Shown: piece by piece, positions 33,104 through 39,851 of the stretch | Numbering within the stretch: the stretch's first letter is position 1 | How the letters are laid out: each line of letters starts with the position of its first letter | Origin: Nitrospira sp. CG24A | Lineage (GTDB): Bacteria; Nitrospirota; Nitrospiria; Nitrospirales; Nitrospiraceae | Length of the DNA: 44,148 nt | Direction: 5' to 3' | Assembly: GCA_002869925.2 (NCBI GenBank) | Contig: NEWT02000033.1 | Location: 96,495-140,642 of the forward strand | Notes under the pieces: model-generated | Database searches by the model: none | Seen by the model: only the letters and a program-made list of their open reading frames with translations | What the model was told of the DNA's origin: nothing | Position numbers and translations under genes: made by a program

Positions 33104-33459
33104 TTAGTGTGCTGGAGTGTCTTCGATGAGGGATAGATTTGAAATAGCTGATCCATTGACCAGTTTCCCAGACTTGTCGAATCGCGATCCGTGACAAGGG
33201 CAATCCCTCGTTTTTCCTGAATGGTTCCACGCCACGATGCCTTTCAAATAAGGACACACTGCTGACTGTTCGTGCAGCTGTCCAGTATCATCGCAATAGA
33301 CAACGATCTTCTTCAAACCGCGGAGGACTACGGCGCCGGAACCGAGCGGGCCGTTGTCCGGTCGGTCTCACCGGACACAATCGGGCCATCGTCCCTGACA
33401 ATGACGGATTTTCCGGCATGCCCCAACAAATAGGCGGTAGTTAATCCTGCGATGATCAT
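33104..33459 (-). pseudogene. FAD-dependent oxidoreductase with Rieske domain, internally deleted
   Basis: The two ends of one long gene are joined. From 33459 the sequence reads IAGLTTAYLLGHAGKSVIV then DDGPIVSGETDRTTA, the N-terminal FAD-binding part with its GxG start damaged. Within the next few bases, in another frame, it reads LGSGAVVLRGLKKIVVYCDD and a Rieske domain: CPYLKGIVAWNHSGKTRDC then PCHGSRFDKSGKLVNG. About 300 or more residues of the middle are missing. In the first Rieske motif the expected His is Tyr (CPY), so the iron-sulphur site is also lost. Intact relatives join a D-amino-acid-oxidase-like domain to a C-terminal Rieske domain. The related gene at 41949 has no Rieske domain. 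Confidence 0.82.
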
Positions 33460-33534
33460 TGGGTAGTGCCTTTCCTCTGGTCGAAATAGATTCCTTATTC
33501 CATGACTCAGCGGAGCAACAAACCAACGACGTTG

Positions 33535-33585
33535 TGATTATTGCGAGATCACAGTTCCCTCCTCAATATCGTACTGCATGATTCT
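33535..33585 (+). pseudogene. remnant of a crp 3' end
   Basis: The plus strand reads HSSLLNIVLHDS, nearly the same as the C-terminus HSSLLNIVLHD of the intact regulator; at DNA level CACAGTTCCCTCCTCAATAT differs from the crp copy at one base. The rest of the gene is absent. Site e stands about 70 bp downstream, in the arrangement seen behind the intact gene. Confidence 0.75.
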
Positions 33586-33648
33586 CTTGCTCCTGCTGAT
33601 CTTCGCGCAGGGGACCCGTCATATTGCCTGGCTCATCAATTTCCGAAA

Positions 33649-33692
33649 CTGAGCAATTTGGATCAGCTTCCATTCAGCAAGAGGTGCAGGAT
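33649..33692 (+). promoter_or_regulatory. candidate Crp-type site (site e) for the DUF1328 gene
   Basis: CTGAGCAATTTGGATCAGCT at 33649-33668 keeps all invariant positions. A weak -10-like CAGGAT is 18 bp further on (33687-33692). The next gene on this strand starts at 33938, so the leader would be about 240 bases. Confidence 0.45.
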
Positions 33693-33937
33693 GGTTGTGT
33701 GGTTTAAGGGGGGCGCGATCGTTGCGGGCAGGTGAACAGTTAGCACGGCTCTCGAATAGAGCGAAGAGAAGGACTTATGGCGCGTGCACGATGCGGCAGG
33801 TTCCTGGTGAGCGAAGCCTGGAGAGGTTTCGTCGACAATGTCCGTGAGAAGGATCTCCAGAATATGCGATGTGTGAACTGTGAGTGCATTGACGATTCCA
33901 TGATTCTCGGAAATCGTCTTATTGAAAGGAGTTCGAT

Positions 33938-34105
33938 ATGTTGTACTACGCACTGATGTTTTTGGTGGTTGGAGTCATTGCCGGTGCCCTGAATCTGGCC
34001 GGGGTGGCCGCGGTGGCGGTCCAGATTTCCTGGATTCTGTTCTTGATCGGGATCGTGTTGCTTGCAATCCATCTATTTACAAATCGCTCCGTCCGGGTAC
34101 CCTAA
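33938..34105 (+). CDS. DUF1328 small membrane protein
   Basis: A 55-residue protein with two hydrophobic helices: LYYALMFLVVGVIAGALNLA and, after a short turn, ISWILFLIGIVLLAIHLF. This is the layout of the DUF1328 (YtjA-type) family, short inner-membrane proteins often induced by stress. AAGGAG lies about eight bases before the ATG. It is a complete gene, ending NRSVRVP. A Crp-type site and a crp remnant are upstream. Confidence 0.85.
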   Translation: MLYYALMFLVVGVIAGALNLAGVAAVAVQISWILFLIGIVLLAIHLFTNRSVRVP

Positions 34106-34323
34106 CCGGCAGGAGTTTCTTGAAATGGAGCGGCGCACTATCGAACGCAGGGGCAGATAGGTGCAGTGGGCACTCTCATAGTCTGCGTGCTGAATTGATT
34201 GTCCTTGCAGTAAGCCGTATGAGGCACGCGCGCATTGGTTTGGAACTGTATAGCCTGATCAGACGCGCAGACCAAGCCCTCGCGATCATCAAGACGAATG
34301 TCCCTAGTCCCTACTGCGCCTCG
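34106..34323. other. gap behind the DUF1328 gene, mini-ORF only
   Basis: AGGAG followed by an ATG at 34125 opens an 11-codon ORF (MERRTIERRGR), probably not a gene. No other coding sequence is recognised up to the terminator at 34324; the stretch could be a 3' untranslated region. Behind the terminator, 34363-34538 should hold the promoter of the next gene. Confidence 0.3.
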
Positions 34324-34362
34324 CACAGGCCGGCAAAAGATTGCCGGCCTGTGTCAGTTTTT
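34324..34362 (+). terminator. Rho-independent terminator
   Basis: CACAGGCCGGCAA-AAGA-TTGCCGGCCTGTG is a perfect 13-bp GC-rich stem with a 4-base loop, followed by TCAGTTTTT on the plus strand. It probably ends the transcript that starts at the DUF1328 promoter. Confidence 0.8.
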
Positions 34363-34538
34363 GAAAGTGAGCTCTTTTGATCAGATGTGTATTCCTTCCT
34401 AGGTGTAGCATTCGACATAATCCCGTATCATCACGCCTCGCCCATTCACCATGTCCTTGCGTGAATAATCTGACCGTCAGGAAAGAACCGATAGAATTTT
34501 CGTTGATGAGTTCTAAACTTTAACAAGGAGGTACTTCT

Positions 34539-35126
34539 ATGAACCCGATCCGATATCTAGGAGTTGCGTTAGTTTTTTTCGTGTTGGGCTGTCAGGGCAT
34601 GCCGACGGTGACGAGGAGTGGGGACGTCAAAGACATCATTATTGGAGATAATCTGGCGTTAACCGAAACTGCTGTCAATGCAGGTGATGAAGTTCGGTGG
34701 ATCAATAAAAGGAACGCGCCTGTCCGAGTCATCTTTCTCGACGCAGTGTTGGACAAGCAGTTGTCATGCAAGAATAATGTGGGTGGGTGGATGACTCCTA
34801 GCGACACAGCCCAATTGGCCACGAACCAAACCGCCAGCGTCTGTTTCCGGGATCCTGGCTACTTCCGGTATATCGTCAGGATGGAATCTGCCAAAACGAC
34901 TGGTGATATCAGCGTTCAGGGAGTGATCAAGGTTGGAGGACAGGGCGGCCAGGCCGTTGGTCAAACCAGCGATCAAAACCGTGGCCGAACCAGTGATCAA
35001 AAAACTGGACACACCAGTGACCAAACCGGTGATAACACAAGTACGCCAAGAAGCTCAACGTCGACCACTACCAGTACGACGACGACCACTGAGGGGACAA
35101 GTGGTCAGACCAAGTCTCCTCAGTAG
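34539..35126 (+). CDS. cupredoxin-like lipoprotein with repetitive tail
   Basis: A 195-residue lipoprotein (lipobox VLGC, Cys18). Residues of about 28-130 look like a cupredoxin fold: VNAGDEVRWINKRNAPVRVI resembles the start of plastocyanin-like domains, and SVCFRDPGYFRYIVRM the region that usually bears the second copper ligands. The expected His ligand is not seen where a blue-copper site would need it, so copper binding is doubtful. The last 60 residues are low-complexity (Thr, Ser, Gln, Asp) and carry an eight-residue repeat encoded by three 24-bp units. CAAGGAGG precedes the ATG. Confidence 0.7.
   Translation: MNPIRYLGVALVFFVLGCQGMPTVTRSGDVKDIIIGDNLALTETAVNAGDEVRWINKRNAPVRVIFLDAVLDKQLSCKNNVGGWMTPSDTAQLATNQTASVCFRDPGYFRYIVRMESAKTTGDISVQGVIKVGGQGGQAVGQTSDQNRGRTSDQKTGHTSDQTGDNTSTPRSSTSTTTSTTTTTEGTSGQTKSPQ
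34965..35036 (+). repeat. three tandem 24-bp units inside the lipoprotein gene
   Basis: Units start at 34965, 34989 and 35013 with ACCAGCGATCAA, ACCAGTGATCAA and ACCAGTGACCAA. They encode TSDQ followed by four variable residues each. The number of units could vary among strains. Confidence 0.75.
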
Positions 35127-35207
35127 GTAAATGAGCCATCGAGAGCAATTGGGGGCTTCCGATGAAACTGGCGGACAAAAAACAATGATAGCGCCGGAGA
35201 GTCCCCG

Positions 35208-35504
35208 TTGAAGGTCCTCCGCGCGCGAGAGTTATTAAAGGAGCTCGGCCAAGGCTGGACACTGAACGGGCGAGGGCATTTGAAGCGGCACTACACCTTC
35301 AAGAACTTCGCGCAGGCGCTGGCGTTTGCGAATAAGGTTGGCGCTGTCGCGGAGGCCGAGGGCCATCATCCTGATCTATATCTGGCCTGGGGAAAATGCA
35401 AGATCGAGATCTGGTCACACAAGATTAAGGGTCTCACTGAGAGTGACTTTGTCTTAGCGGCCCAAGCCGAACGGAAGTTCAAACCGTTTCGTGCGCCAGC
35501 ATAA
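35208..35504 (+). CDS. pterin-4a-carbinolamine dehydratase
   Basis: A 98-residue enzyme that dehydrates 4a-hydroxytetrahydrobiopterin and recycles the pterin cofactor. The family signature EGHHPDLYLAWGKCKIEIWS followed by HKIKGLTESDFVLAA contains the catalytic-type His pair. The start is an unusual TTG with GGAGAG about seven bases upstream; no ATG or GTG is available. The N-terminal region of many relatives (with a CxxC segment) is absent, which is common in short forms. No aromatic amino acid hydroxylase gene is seen in the window. Confidence 0.85.
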   Translation: MKVLRARELLKELGQGWTLNGRGHLKRHYTFKNFAQALAFANKVGAVAEAEGHHPDLYLAWGKCKIEIWSHKIKGLTESDFVLAAQAERKFKPFRAPA

Positions 35505-35601
35505 CCGACAGAAGTCCTGGCTCCTGGGTGAAGAGGGGGCGAAGATTTCACTACCGGACACTCCGGTCATAGCGTCTCGGCGAGAATCTTATCCTAGAGA
35601 C

Positions 35602-36471
35602 TCATTCCTGAAACGTTCTTGGCCCCTCGTATCGAAGGCGGAAGAATGCATGGTATGGCAGAGCATAGTGAAGGCTTATTAATCGGAACCACGGCGCAGT
35701 TCCTGGCGTATAGCTCATGTGACCGTACGACGTCGGTCGCTCGATCTCGGGCTTGGTGGACTCACCCAGTACTTGAAGCGACATCGTCCGAAAATCCTCA
35801 TCGATCAATTGGTTCTTGAGGAACTCTCCGTACAGATTCGGTCCGCCTTCACAGAGCAGAGTTCTGATGCCATGTTCTTGTCGGAGCAGTTGTGTGAAGG
35901 CGACAAGATCGACCCGCGTTCCTTCACCCACGGAGAGAATTTTAATCGTTCCCTCCCGGCCTAACATGTTGATCTGCGACTGGAGATTCCTTTGTCCTTC
36001 ACGAGCGGTGATGATCCACGCTTCAACTCTCGGAGAGCTGAAGAGGCGAAGAGTAAGATCGATGTTTCCGGAACCGCTGAGAACGAGGACTTTCTGCCGG
36101 TCGAGCTTGAGCGTGTCCTGTCGATATATCCGCAATTCCTCATCATTGATACCGTAGTCCCAACCCTGCCCCTCAGGGTTCAGCTCCTCACGGAGCGTGC
36201 TTGCGCCGATCAATTGCGCATCATGGTGCGCTCGAAGAAAATCCATGAGCCAGCGATCTTCTCTGCTCCTTGAAACGATATTGCCATCGGCGAGGTCCTC
36301 CAACTCTCTAAACGAAGCTCTGCCGTCAAGCCCCATCACAAAGTTGGAGGAGATATAAGGGCGACGAGCGTCAGCAGGTGCGGGAAATCCAAACGGGCCA
36401 TAGCGTGCCCTGAAGTGTTGAAGTAAGGGAAACGTATCCTCGCTGGCAGAATAACAACGCTGTAGATTCAT
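35602..36471 (-). CDS. RibD C-terminal-like pyrimidine/pteridine reductase
   Basis: A 289-residue cytosolic reductase of the dihydrofolate-reductase-like RibD C-terminal family. Segments: RPYISSNFVMGLDGRAS near 41 (the start of the reductase fold), DAQLIGASTLREE near 86, and IRTLLCEGGPNLYGEF near 205, the family signature with the NADPH-binding EGG. The ATG at 36471 follows GGAGGCGCCG; the frame is open to 36606 but the extra part is not protein-like. No deaminase domain is attached, so a role outside normal riboflavin synthesis is likely. Whether the pterin dehydratase ORF on the other strand is related in function is unknown. Confidence 0.8.
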   Translation of the reverse strand: MNLQRCYSASEDTFPLLQHFRARYGPFGFPAPADARRPYISSNFVMGLDGRASFRELEDLADGNIVSRSREDRWLMDFLRAHHDAQLIGASTLREELNPEGQGWDYGINDEELRIYRQDTLKLDRQKVLVLSGSGNIDLTLRLFSSPRVEAWIITAREGQRNLQSQINMLGREGTIKILSVGEGTRVDLVAFTQLLRQEHGIRTLLCEGGPNLYGEFLKNQLIDEDFRTMSLQVLGESTKPEIERPTSYGHMSYTPGTAPWFRLISLHYALPYHAFFRLRYEGPRTFQE

Positions 36472-36536
36472 CGGCGCCTCCAAAAATGACAGTATGCCTC
36501 CACCATCCGGTAATTGATCACAGGTCTGAACCGCGA

Positions 36537-36552
36537 TGCATGACGTCATGCA
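36537..36552. promoter_or_regulatory. perfect 16-bp palindrome in a divergent promoter region
   Basis: TGCATGACGTCATGCA is its own reverse complement over 16 bp. It lies 66 bp upstream of the RibD-like gene and 222 bp upstream of the divergent iron-permease-like gene. This could be the operator of a dimeric regulator; no candidate is next to it. Confidence 0.45.
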
Positions 36553-36773
36553 CAGATGCACTAGTGGATATCCTGGCCTCATGGCTTTAAAAGCTGGACA
36601 TACCACTGTCCCGGTTGCTGCCCTGATCTTTCACGAACATTATTCCAACTTGATCGTGCAGGCGTCTTCTCGATACATGCGACCCATGTGCGTATTCTAT
36701 TCCGAGTTCACCAATACATCTTTGACGGACCTTCATTGATTGAAGACCTTCACTTCTAGCAACGGAGCAAACT

Positions 36774-37163
36774 ATGTCCGTTAGCGCGTTTAATAACTTC
36801 GCGAAACACAGTGCTGCTGTCGTGGGATCCCCGTGGGCATTTGTTCTTGCTGTCATCATCGTCATGACGTGGGTAGTGACAGGACCTCACTTTGCGTATT
36901 CAGATACGTGGCAACTCGTGATCAATACCGGTACGACCATTGTGACCTTCCTGATGGTGTTTCTCATCCAAAATACTCAAAATCGTGATGCCAAGGCCGT
37001 CCACCTGAAACTTGATGAACTCATCTATGGGGTGCATGGTGCCCGCAATAGCCTGATCGATTTAGAGAATTTATCCGACCAGGAGTTGGAAGTTTTGCAG
37101 CAGCAATTTGAACGCCTGCGCAAAAAGGGTGATCCCCATACCCCGACACGACAAACTCCGTAG
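36774..37163 (+). CDS. low-affinity iron permease family membrane protein
   Basis: A 129-residue inner-membrane protein. Two hydrophobic helices, GSPWAFVLAVIIVMTWVVTG (18-37) and INTGTTIVTFLMVFLIQNTQ (50-69), are followed by NRDAKAVHLKLDELI, the signature of the bacterial low-affinity iron permease-like family. The C-terminal half is a charged helix (LENLSDQELEVLQQQFERLR). The name comes from yeast Fet4-like proteins; iron transport by the short bacterial forms is not established as far as I know. CGGAG lies before the ATG. Confidence 0.82.
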   Translation: MSVSAFNNFAKHSAAVVGSPWAFVLAVIIVMTWVVTGPHFAYSDTWQLVINTGTTIVTFLMVFLIQNTQNRDAKAVHLKLDELIYGVHGARNSLIDLENLSDQELEVLQQQFERLRKKGDPHTPTRQTP

Positions 37164-37548
37164 AAACATGGCTGTGGTCCGGATAGTGTGTTTAGGAAGT
37201 CATTGAAATATACGGCGTCTTACAATCTGCAGACGATGCCACACTGTATGGAGCGGTTCCTTCATTTTTTTAGTAATTCAGCCACGAGATGGAGCTCCTC
37301 TATGTGCAGGGAGACCACCTTCGCAATGCCAAGGGTGGGAATTGCGAACAGCGGACCCCGTACCCCCCGGAGCCACCCCAGAAGTGCAATGCGATACATA
37401 CTGACACTGCATTTACTTTTTCTATTTGGCCGGGCATCCAAGTGACGACGAATATGACAATTGTGCATGTGGCTGCGAGAATATATACAAAAGCTGTGGA
37501 CGGTATCCCGAATGTGGGGGGGGAGGACTGGCGAAGACTGCGGGGATG
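37164..37548. other. gap with one doubtful minus-strand ORF
   Basis: The minus strand from an ATG at 37399 to 37262 reads MYRIALLGWLRGVRGPLFAI then PTLGIAKVVSLHIEELHLVA and ends ELLKK. The last part is protein-like (amphipathic helix), but there is no ribosome site, so this may be the tail of a lost gene. Nothing else is recognised. Confidence 0.3.
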
Positions 37549-37965
37549 TTACCGTTTGTTGGTCCAGAAAGTGGGCAACAGAGTCTGGGCGAGACGATGC
37601 CCAATCACCGCCATATGTTGGAACGCGTCTTGGCCCTTCTCGTGTCCCGTGCCTTGGCCCCTCTGTTCGGCTCGCGTATCTTGCAGATCATAGGCCACCA
37701 TCCGTTCAGCTTGGGGCTCCTCCGACTCTGCAGGTTCCCAGAGATCCACTCTCGAGCCCGATATTTCAAAGCGCTGATGCTCATTGAAAACCCGCTCTAC
37801 GTCCTCGGAACAAGCCATGTGAATGATCCCGAGGCCCAGAGCATGGCCCCAGTCATCCCTGAGAACTTGGGCCAGCACCACCGTTCCAAACGGGGTGAAG
37901 GCCTGACGGAGCTTGTCATCGGTGCAAAAGTAGGATAGCCCGCTGATATGGATACGCGTACTCAT
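37549..37965 (-). CDS. RRM-domain RNA-binding protein
   Basis: A 138-residue protein with one RNA-recognition motif at residues 4-75: RIHISGLSYFCTDDKLRQAF (RNP2-type strand) and GLGIIHMACSEDVERVF (RNP1-type region). RNP1 aromatic residues are weaker than in cyanobacterial Rbp proteins, so RNA binding may be altered. The remaining 60 residues are polar and probably disordered. AGGAGAAG lies before the ATG at 37965; an in-frame upstream start at 37989 is less likely. Small RRM proteins often respond to cold or other stress. A Crp-type dyad is 69 bp before the ATG. Confidence 0.78.
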   Translation of the reverse strand: MSTRIHISGLSYFCTDDKLRQAFTPFGTVVLAQVLRDDWGHALGLGIIHMACSEDVERVFNEHQRFEISGSRVDLWEPAESEEPQAERMVAYDLQDTRAEQRGQGTGHEKGQDAFQHMAVIGHRLAQTLLPTFWTNKR

Positions 37966-38033
37966 GTTGAACTTCTCCTGGTGAGACACCGGTCATCGAG
38001 CACAACGGCAGTGTGCCTATAGGTTCACTACCC

Positions 38034-38053
38034 GTCTGATCAATACTGCTCAC
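38034..38053 (-). promoter_or_regulatory. candidate Crp-type site (site f) for the RRM gene
   Basis: On the minus strand GTGAGCAGTATTGATCAGAC keeps all invariant positions. A -10 element is not clear (TATAGG 12 bp on, or GCACAC 17 bp on). It lies 69 bp before the ATG at 37965. Confidence 0.5.
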
Positions 38054-38068
38054 TTTCGAGATATTCGT

Positions 38069-38311
38069 TCATCCGCCTCTCCATTTTGCTCGCATGGCGG
38101 CCAATTGCCCCTCACCAGTCCAAGATTTGCTCTCACGCTGAAGAAATTCGATCTGTGCCTGGATGTCTGTCAGAACGAGGTCGATCTTTTAAACCGTGAT
38201 CGCGAGCACACCAGCATTCGGTGAACGATCTGTTGACCTTCCCCACTGTTGATCATGCTCACCGGGGTTTGGGGTAAACCGGAGAGGTCGTTAATTTTTT
38301 GGTTCCATCAT
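38069..38311 (-). pseudogene. short gene with two in-frame stops
   Basis: GAGGAGGAATCA, an excellent ribosome site, precedes ATG ATG at 38311, but the reading MMEPKN meets TAA at once. The same frame continues for 81 codons with one more TAA and ends in a clearly protein-like helix: IDLVLTDIQAQIEFLQRES then KSWTGEGQLAAMRAKWRGG. This looks like a small helical protein gene that has been inactivated. The family is not known. Confidence 0.5.
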
Positions 38312-38557
38312 TGATTCCTCCTCAACTCCAGACTCGTTCTCGTTCCACGGGCAGTTTCTGAAAGAGATGCTTATCGATCCGTAGCTTAACAAATGGTTGC
38401 CATGATCCTCTCACATAGCGATGTGCCCCTGGCATTGTTATGTATGAGATGAGTACTCAATGTAGACTCTACCCATGCCTGAGCTACATGCCGAAACTGC
38501 ATGAGGGCGCAAGGTTAAATCGGTGGAAGAAACACCCTCCGCAAGTCCTTCCTCTCA

Positions 38558-38796
38558 TCAGATGGATGCATACCCTGCAGAGTGAGTTTTCATGAATAGG
38601 ACTTCCCCCTTCCTGGCTATCCGGCGAGGTACCAGTCGTTTTGCCGAAGGAGAGTGGAGACGATTCGCACGAACCACGGAGTCCCCGATATATCCACAAT
38701 TGATGCATCGAGTTGCCATACACAGATTGCCTGCTTCCGGACTCAGGCCATCGAAGGTTTCACGGACGAGCAGCCCCTGCAGCGCTGACAGACCAT
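38558..38796 (-). pseudogene. frameshifted small zinc-ribbon protein
   Basis: AAGGAGGTCCA precedes an ATG at 38796 that reads MVCQRC and then runs out of frame. After a one-base shift the reading is GLLVRETFDGLSPEAG, then MATRCINCGYIGDSVVRANR. This matches a short family I recall from Nitrospira with an N-terminal CxRCxGLLV and a second RCxNCGxxxDxVxxANR. The first Cys pair and the rest are therefore in different frames, consistent with one lost base near 38780. A longer ORF from 38827 covers the second frame but lacks a ribosome site. It is the second gene behind site g. Confidence 0.65.
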
Positions 38797-38861
38797 TGGA
38801 CCTCCTTCTGTTTTCTTTGTCGCTCATTGTGTGAGGTTCATCTTGGTGCCGTGGCGTCAGC

Positions 38862-39074
38862 TCAGGCGACAGGCTGCTCCCTCATCGGCGATCGTGTCTG
38901 GGGTTCCTTCCACGTTCCGCTCTTGACCATGGACTGAGCGCATGTCTGGCAGAGGTGCGGCCCCAGGGCTTTCGAGGTGTAGTACACCTCCAGATCCGGT
39001 GAACCACATTCAGAGCAGAAGGCCAAATCTATACGGAGAAGATCTTGGGACAATCGAGCCACTCGACAAGTCAC
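38862..39074 (-). CDS. small four-Cys zinc-ribbon protein
   Basis: A 70-residue protein starting at a GTG with GGAGGTGACATC directly in front, so the start is well supported. CSECGSPDLEVYY and CQTCAQ give four Cys in two CxxC pairs, the pattern of a zinc ribbon. The N-terminus VARLSQDLLRIDLAF is hydrophobic-polar without a signal peptide. Function unknown. Site g lies 68 bp before the start; a decayed zinc-ribbon gene follows 65 bp behind its stop. Confidence 0.68.
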   Translation of the reverse strand: MTCRVARLSQDLLRIDLAFCSECGSPDLEVYYTSKALGPHLCQTCAQSMVKSGTWKEPQTRSPMREQPVA

Positions 39075-39117
39075 GATGTCACCTCCTGGTCTCAGACAGA
39101 CTGCGGGTGTGAACGAC

Positions 39118-39161
39118 AGCATACCGAGAAGCCAGGCGGCAGTCTGTTCACAATTGCTCAT
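39118..39161 (-). promoter_or_regulatory. candidate Crp-type promoter (site g) for the zinc-ribbon gene
   Basis: On the minus strand ATGAGCAATTGTGAACAGAC (39161-39142) is followed after 18 bp by TATGCT (39123-39118). The spacer is similar to that of site h. Confidence 0.6.
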
Positions 39162-39208
39162 GCTGAAAAACTTGATGCGGGAAATGCACAGCAATGCTTG
39201 CGCACCGT

Positions 39209-39375
39209 TGAGCTGGTCATTCCAAAGATCAATCCAACACTCGCCTGCTGACATGATCGGCACCACGCGCTCCCCCGCCAGTTTCTTTCTGAAGAAATTC
39301 AGAAAACTGGACTTCATGGACGACAACCGTGAATTCCACGTGCACAGTTCCTTCCTCATCATCCTGCATGAAGAT
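39209..39375 (+). pseudogene. remnant of a crp 3' third
   Basis: In two frames the plus strand reads ELVIPKINPTLA and then MIGTTRSPASFFLKKFRKLD, FHVHSSFLIILHED. This lines up with EPVIPKISQDTLA, MVGTTRSRVSFFLNKFRKLG and EVHSSLLNIVLHD of the intact regulator. The effector domain is absent and there is a frameshift before the helix-turn-helix. It is the longest of the three remnants, and site i follows 66 bp later. Confidence 0.82.
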
Positions 39376-39441
39376 GGTCGTATTACCACTGATCGTGCTG
39401 CAGAGGCAGCGCCAAGTTGCTACCGAATTAATTCTGATCAC

Positions 39442-39485
39442 CTGAGCAATCTTGACCAGACCGCTGCCGATCTTCTCCCCATAAT
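39442..39485 (+). promoter_or_regulatory. candidate Crp-type promoter (site i) for the CsbD gene
   Basis: CTGAGCAATCTTGACCAGAC at 39442-39461 is followed after 18 bp by CATAAT (39480-39485), the best -10 match of all sites. It lies 101 bp before the ATG at 39563. Confidence 0.65.
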
Positions 39486-39562
39486 GGCCAGAAAGAGAGG
39501 AGATGACGGGGACAGATCTATACGGACGGAGACATCGACATCTTACACAGGAGGAAGACATC

Positions 39563-39787
39563 ATGAACGCAGATCAACTCAAGGGGAAATGGATGCAATT
39601 CAAAGGTGAGCTGAAAGAGAAATATGGCAAGTTTACGGATGACGACTTGAAGCAAATCGAGGGCAATTACGACAAGTTCGTCGGCAAAGCCCAGGAACGG
39701 TATGGCGATAAAAAGGATGACCTCATGAAATGGGCGGACCAGTGGCATGAGAAGCCGGAGTCGAAACCCGTGGGGAAGGGACAATAG
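39563..39787 (+). CDS. CsbD-family stress protein
   Basis: A 74-residue cytosolic protein. MNADQLKGKWMQFKGELKEK and KFTDDDLKQIEGNYDKFVGK follow the CsbD pattern (MN-x-D-x-x-KGKWxQ-x-KG...W/F...DDDL) closely. Members are general-stress proteins of unknown mechanism. CAGGAGGA lies before the ATG. It is the first of six plus-strand genes that reach to 43151, and has its own dyad promoter. Confidence 0.88.
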   Translation: MNADQLKGKWMQFKGELKEKYGKFTDDDLKQIEGNYDKFVGKAQERYGDKKDDLMKWADQWHEKPESKPVGKGQ

Positions 39788-39851
39788 CCTCACTGAATAG
39801 CAGCAATTCGCAAAAGACCTCTGACGACACACGTTTATATTACAGGAGAAT

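Noticed and set aside
34965-35036. CRISPR-like short repeats
   Set aside because: Three 24-bp units without spacers, in frame with the lipoprotein gene; ordinary coding repeats.
34539-35126. Type I copper protein
   Set aside because: The fold is suggested, but I could not find the His-Cys-His-Met ligand set, so only 'cupredoxin-like' is stated.
39142-39461. Sites g and i as terminal inverted repeats of a 320-bp mobile element
   Set aside because: They face each other around a crp remnant, but the same 20-mer occurs singly in front of many genes in fixed orientation and at fixed distance to a -10, which fits a promoter element better than transposon ends.
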